Source: Siderastrea siderea (taxonomy: Eukaryota > Cnidaria > Anthozoa > Scleractinia > Rhizangiidae). Taken from it: a stretch of 64,000 nucleotides of DNA. The notes beneath the pieces were generated by a model that had not been told where the DNA came from, did not search any database, and saw nothing but the letters and a program-made list of their open reading frames with translations. The position numbers were made by a program, and so were the translations under genes. How positions within the stretch are numbered: position 1 is the first letter of the stretch; every line of letters starts with the position of its first letter. Location: NCBI GenBank assembly GCA_964030785.1, contig OZ034968.1:62386899-62450898 (forward strand). The letters run 5' to 3'. This document shows positions 52,801 through 58,800 of the stretch, one piece after another.

Positions 52801-55800
52801 AGCAACCCAGAGGTAATGTAAATAAACTCCCATCTCTTAAAAGCTTTGTCTTATTGCATTAACTCGGATTTCGTACAGTGGAAAATGTTCCCTTCTCAAT
52901 CTTCAAGCAATCTATTCCCAGAAGACGTAAACGAAACAGTTAGATACACTCGTCGTTTCATATTGGTGAAAATAAAGTTAGAAGTTGAAAATACTTTTCC
53001 AGCTGCGCGCAGTTAGAACCGTTGCGTGACAGTGCGAAGCCTGGTGTTTTCGATAGCTTCGTGGAAAGTTGAGTCTATTCTCAGACAAAAGTGACAATGT
53101 ACAGATTTAATGATAAATAAAGTATACCTGGTAATTAAGATCTCTTACCATTTGAAGATGAAGGACTGGAATGAATTGCTGAATTGCCTTACCGAACCCC
53201 CACCCCTCCCCATGCGCTACCTGGAAGATGTAACTGTTGCACATGTTGAAGTAAAAAGAAAACAAATGATTGCATGAAAAGTGAAATCTAAAAAAATATT
53301 GAAATGCTGAGATGGCACCGATGTGTTCCTCGAAAAGCACCTTATTTATTGATTAAGCGCAGGTGTAAATTAACGTATGGAAATAAGACAGAACTGACCC
53401 CCCTCCCCCCAGCACACACCACACACACGCACACAAAGCACTAACACACACAGAGCACCATCCCTTCCCTAGTTGTATACCACACGGCCCTTTTTGCCAT
53501 CTTTATTTCACCCCAGGAGGTACTCCGGATTTCGGGGATGATCAAATGGGGGCAAAAATCAAAACGTCCCTGGACCAAAAATTAACCCCCAAAAAATCCC
53601 ATGCCGAATTTCCGAACCTTAAAAATTTCCAGAAAGGATTAAATGATATAACACGAATTGTATAACCGGTGCTATGAAACAGATGCAATGTAATGCGGCA
53701 CCATTAAAACAACCGCTAAATAAGTTTAGTTGTATTTTTATTTTAATAATCGCAGAACTACGCGGCCAGGATACGCGAGCACGGTCACGAAACTTCAGAT
53801 TGTTTTGAATGCCCAAAACAATCCCTACTGAAATCAAGCCACCTAAAAAAACAGTTGCCAAATTTTCCTACCAAAAAAATCCTTCGATCATCCCCGGCAC
53901 TTGAAATCGGGAGTACCCCCTCTCCCCACCCACCCCCTTGGTATTTCACAATCTTTATATCTTTTAATACCTTAATAGCCAGTGGATGTGTCCGTACCGC
54001 AATACTAATTCATTAAAGTATTTTGATATTTCGCCATTCCGCTAGGTTAATTTTAGTTATCTCGTTATTTTTTTAACCGTTACAAGAAAAGCCTAGTTTC
54101 AATGAGCGAGGATCAAGAGGTTTTTCTGGATAAATCATTGATGTCAAATACAAACTGTTCGTCACTGCTTGATGCTTCATTAGCCTCATCTCTGGAAACA
54201 AGCCTTGACGGCAGTCTATATATTGACGAGGTTGAAGAACTGAGAAGAAAACGTGAGCTGCTTAGCGATGCCATTGTTGAAATTTCAGATGGCAGGATAA
54301 GTCCAATTCAGAGTACTTCGAGATCACCGTGGTCTGAGCTAGGAGAGCGTCAGCAGGGTTATTATGTGCGTAAGGCTAGAGAGGTTATTGAAGCAACTTT
54401 GAGGTGTCTTGCATCAGGAAATAAAGCCGATTTGTGGTGTTCCACCCTGCAATCAATGCCGTTTGTCCAATCAAAGCGGGATGATGTCACAAAAAGGCTA
54501 CTGGAGGCTTACAAGTTAGCTGATAATAGACATACTCGCTTGCAGATACTGTCGTTGTTTGTCAATGCCTTCAGCAAAAGCCAGTTGCAGGAAATGATCC
54601 CAGGTATTTCAAAGCGGCAGACTGATGAAGCCCGCAAACATGCCGACTTAAGAGGACCAGGAAAACCCCACAATCCTCTAGAAATCCGTAGAATGTTTAG
54701 AATTCATTTCCTCGTCCGCCCTTTTACCTGACATGTCGTATGGTACAAAATCATTGAAGCTGGATAACGGAGAGACCCTCCTCGTACCAGCGGCAATACG
54801 AACTTTGATTCCATCTCGTATCGTCAGGCAGTACCAAAGTTACTTTGAAAGCGTTGAATTTGAGCCGTACAGTGAACGAACCCTCTTCCGCCTGTTGGAG
54901 GCATGCTCTGCATCAAAACAGGTCTCTCTACAGGGACTTGACTACATTGCAACAGAAGGAGCTGAAGCATTTGAGAAATTGAAATCTGTTGTGAGCTTAC
55001 TGCAAGAGAATGGGGTTGATTTCAGCTGGGCAAATACAGTTGCACAGAATTTAAAGGCCGGCAAAAGATATCTCAAGACCGACTACAAGACCCACATAAG
55101 CAGCGAGGAAAGATGCAAAGATCACTGCACCATGTTTTCGCTCAGTGATCCAAACAACGCCGAGTAATCCGGGTCATGCAGCCATGAACATGACCTTTCC
55201 TGTAAGGAATTCTTCAGGCTTGCATGCACATGTGATGAAATTAACAGCAAGTTAGCCGACGAGAATGTTCCCCTGACAGAGGAACTGAGGGCAAGGTTGC
55301 AGAATGACAGTAATCAAGCTACCAATGCCATTCATTTATTGAAGGCTCATCTTCGTCGTACCATTATGCAAGAGAAGGCCAAACAAGACATCCTTGTTAA
55401 TCTTGATAGAGCAAGTACTTTGATAATCATGGACTGGGTCTGAAAGTTTCAGGCCATGAAGTTTCGTGAAAGAATAGATGACGTCTCTGGTAAGCGTGGC
55501 AGAAGCTGGCACGTGACACGTGCCATCAAGAAAGGAGAAGATGACAAACTTGAGGTGGAAACGTTTGTCCACGTCTTCGACTCGTGTGTACAGGACTAGT
55601 TCAGTATCGCATCAATTGTAGAGCACACGATCAGTATGATCAAGATGGAAGACCCGCACATCGCGACAATTTATTTACGTTCTGATAACGCTGGATGTTA
55701 CCACAACACCGAGCTCATTTTGAGTCTCAAAGCCATGGCAGACAGACACGGCGTTCAGTGTTTAGTCGATCCGCAATCAGGAAGGATGTCTGTGACAGAA

Positions 55801-58800
55801 GAATTGCATCTACGAAAACGCACATCCGGCGTTGGGTCAATGAGGGTCATGATATGACCACTGCTGGGGAGATGAAAATGGCACTAGAATCCCACGGAAG
55901 AGTGCGATGATGCCGCTTTGCTGTGGTTGAAATCAACACAGAAAAATTCAATGCAGAAGTAAGCAAAATCCCGGGAATCAGCTTCCTTGACAACTTCCAG
56001 TTGAATGAAAATGGCGTCAGCGCGTGGAAAGCTTACCAAGTTGGGAAGGGGAAATATTATCCATATTCCTCGGTGATTACGAAAGCCTAAGGAAACACTG
56101 AAATTAAAGTTCTTGTTCCTTTTTCCTCACGATCTGGATGTCCTGGTGCAGTAGCTGCCGCTTCCCTGGATTCACCCGGCCTGTTTTCTTGCTTGGAGGA
56201 AGGTTGTGTTAAAATGTTTTCTACTTACGAAGAACTTCAGCACCATTTAGATACCGAATGTCACATTTTCATGGAAAAGCAAGGCACAGCATACGACATA
56301 ATTAAGAAGAAGTGGGCCAGCATCTTTAAATCGAGTGTCAGCTACCAAAACAAGGTTCTTTGTCGCAAATGAAAACATCCGGTGAATGTGATGTAAGAAA
56401 CCACCTCACAGTTGAAGGTTGGGCTCTTAAAACCGTCCAAAAGTCAACCAGGATTTCTGAGAACGTCAGGACCTATCTAATCAAAAAGTTCAATGGTGGA
56501 GCACAGAAAGGTCACAAAGCTGATGCAAAGCAAGTAGAACATGAAATTAAACATGCGCGGAGTTCAACTGGTGGTTTGTTATTCCAGCCACATGAATGGC
56601 GTACCTCCAAGCAGATTGCCAGCTTTTTCTCCATTCGTTCAAAGTCTCAGCGTGCAAAGAGTGTCGAAGGAGGCCCCGACAGCTTTGACAGTGAGGACGA
56701 AGAGCCAATCAACCAGGACAAACCTTTACAAGCTTTGCAGCTGATAGTAGAAACCCAGGTGCAGGCAGATCACCCAGTCTTGTTTCAGGGTCATAACTTC
56801 TGTCAGCTAACTGAACAGGGGAAGCTCGAAAAGCTCCGGTTCGATGTATTAAAGAAAGCTTGTTCAGAGTTTCAGGTGGAAATCATTGGAGCAAAAACAA
56901 AGAAGGATACGTTTGTTGCCGCTCTACACAGATACATGGTAACCCACCGTTCAAAGAGCTAAAAATTCTGTAACTGTGAAAAAAATTCCGGGACTCAAGT
57001 TCCATAACAACTTCCAGTTGAATGAAAATGGCATCCGCGCGTGGAAAGCTTACCATATTCCTTGGTGATTACGAAAGCCCAAAGAAACACTGAAATTTTA
57101 AAGTTATTGTTCCTTTTCCTTCACGATCTAGATGTCCTGGTGCAGTGGCTGCCCGCTTCCCTGGATTCGTTCGGCCTGTCTCTTGTTTGGAGGAAGATTG
57201 CGTTAAGATGTTTCCTACTAATACGAAGAACTTCAGCACCATTTGGATAGCAAATGCCACATTTTCAAGGAAGAGCAAGACACAGCATACAACATAATTA
57301 AGAAGAAGTGGGCCGGAATCTTATCGAGTGTCACCTTACCAAAACAAGGTTCTTTGTTGTTAATTTCCGGCTCGATGTATAAGAGAAAGTGAACATACCA
57401 TCAGTTCTGAATCCATAAAAAATAACAGAAAAAGGAAAGAAAGACAGAATGAAAAGGAAAGTAAGAAGCAATCGTGCAACTGATAGCCACGACTTGCACT
57501 TGAAATTGAATCCACTGTGTACCTGAGGTTCTTTACTGCTCCCTTCAACATTAAGACATGCGCACTGTTTCGTAGTAATTTGTCCTATGAAAAAGAAGTT
57601 GTTAGTCTCTTCAACATATATTTCTTGGCCTAGCCGTAGCTGCCGGCAACAGTGCGGTTGCAGATCATTTTTTCTTGGACAGTTTCGGAAGGTATTTCTT
57701 TCAAGGTATGTCTGTCAACAAGAATTGACATAACCCTTGGACGCGCAACCAAACTTATACCCCAGTGCAGGGGCGGGGGGCTGAGGTTGGGTAGATTTGC
57801 CCCCCAACCCCCCCCCCTCCCCCTTGAGGGGTATGTCGTTTAAAGATTTCACTTTTAGATAACCCACGATGTGCTTTACAAGATTAGGTTGATATAGGTT
57901 GTGGCGCTGCTTGGGAGCTGCCTCATTATCCAAAATGAAGACCAAGATGACCGCCATATTGGATTTTATTCACAATTACATTTTATCGAAAAAGTGCGGA
58001 AATTAACAATTTCTTAAGCTATACTTGTAACATGTGATGCAATTAAACAGTTTGCTACTTTGTGGCAGCAATTTACTTTTTTGTCACCAAAAAAGCTGAA
58101 AACACAAATTTTTAATTTAAAAAATGGCTTGACGGAAGGTGGCTCCATCGCTATCTTCAGTGGATGTCTACAAAGTGAAAAAAGCCTTAACCTTAGTATT
58201 TTCTTCTTGTTAGTTATTAAGTTAGGGTTGTACTTTACAGTACTCTTAGATTTTTATGGTTTCAACACTGGGCATAAAAAATTATGCGACTTAAAGTTAG
58301 GCCATTTCCGGTTTCTCTTTATAGGCCTGAAAAAGACAGCATTTCAGACTAATGCTGTGGGAAGCAAGCATATTCCCGTGAGCCATATTCTTTTTTTTCA
58401 AACAGCTTAAGGATCAGGCTAAGAGAAAATGACAATTTATTTCCCTCAAACTTTTTCCAACAATGGGAATGAAGATTTAAACACTGCTAAAAATAGAACA
58501 AAAATCAGTCTCACGGAGGGGCCCAAAAGCATATATCTGGTACTCAGCCCAAATAAGGTCAATGAAGCTAAGACTTTGGCATGTTACACAACTTTTAGTA
58601 TCAACGTTGTGGCCTAAATTTGAGGCAAATCGGCTGACCCCTATTTCCGGGCCTGCCCCACTCTCTCAGGCACAAGCTCTTAAGGACGGTGCCTCCTTTT
58701 GCTACTGTGCATACATTCTGCGTGTTTTGGGATGGTCTGAGAAACTCGGGTTTCTTATGGACGGTACCTACTAAAACAAAGTTATTTTGCGCGGTTTAAT

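Larger units (their letters stand above)
49760..56962 (+). pseudogene. Orphan multi-copy family gene of the TTAA element (transposase candidate), broken
   Basis: Exon A (to 50234, donor CCC/GTGAGT; no clear ATG) has a Cys/His motif ICPRHRRKFTRL..CQHPLH. Exon B is 52733-52812. Exon C starts at 54087 and includes LSDPNNAE, STLIIMDWV, YLRSDNAGCYHNTE (about 55676), GISFLDNFQLNENG, a C2H2-like finger (C-x4-C-x12-H, about 56185-56262) and a basic C-terminal part (KADAKQVEHEIKHARSSTGG) to 56962. Phases A-B-C agree. Motif order matches a large uncharacterised protein family I recall from cnidarian and fish genomes. Frameshifts near 54700 and 55790 and stops at 55167, 55440, 55600, 56090 and 56370 kill it. 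That the DN/D residues are catalytic is inference. Confidence 0.7.
48083..58679. mobile_element. 10.6-kb TTAA-flanked element carrying an orphan gene family
   Basis: Both ends read GAGCTTGTGCCTGAGAGAG inward, with TTAA on each side (48079-48082, 58680-58683). The inverted termini stay similar for about 550 bases (both contain ACCGGAAATGGCCTAA and ATACTAAGGTTA), so they are long TIRs. Inside is a multi-exon gene (49796-56962) with two Cys/His motifs and a transposase-like DNA core. TTAA duplications are known for piggyBac and Kolobok elements; I do not recognise either transposase here. Located in intron 1 of the MACPF-pentraxin gene. Confidence 0.75.

Noticed and set aside
57715..57957. Pro/Gly-rich ORF at the C-tract
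   Set aside because: Low-complexity C/G runs at 57770-57830; no homology.
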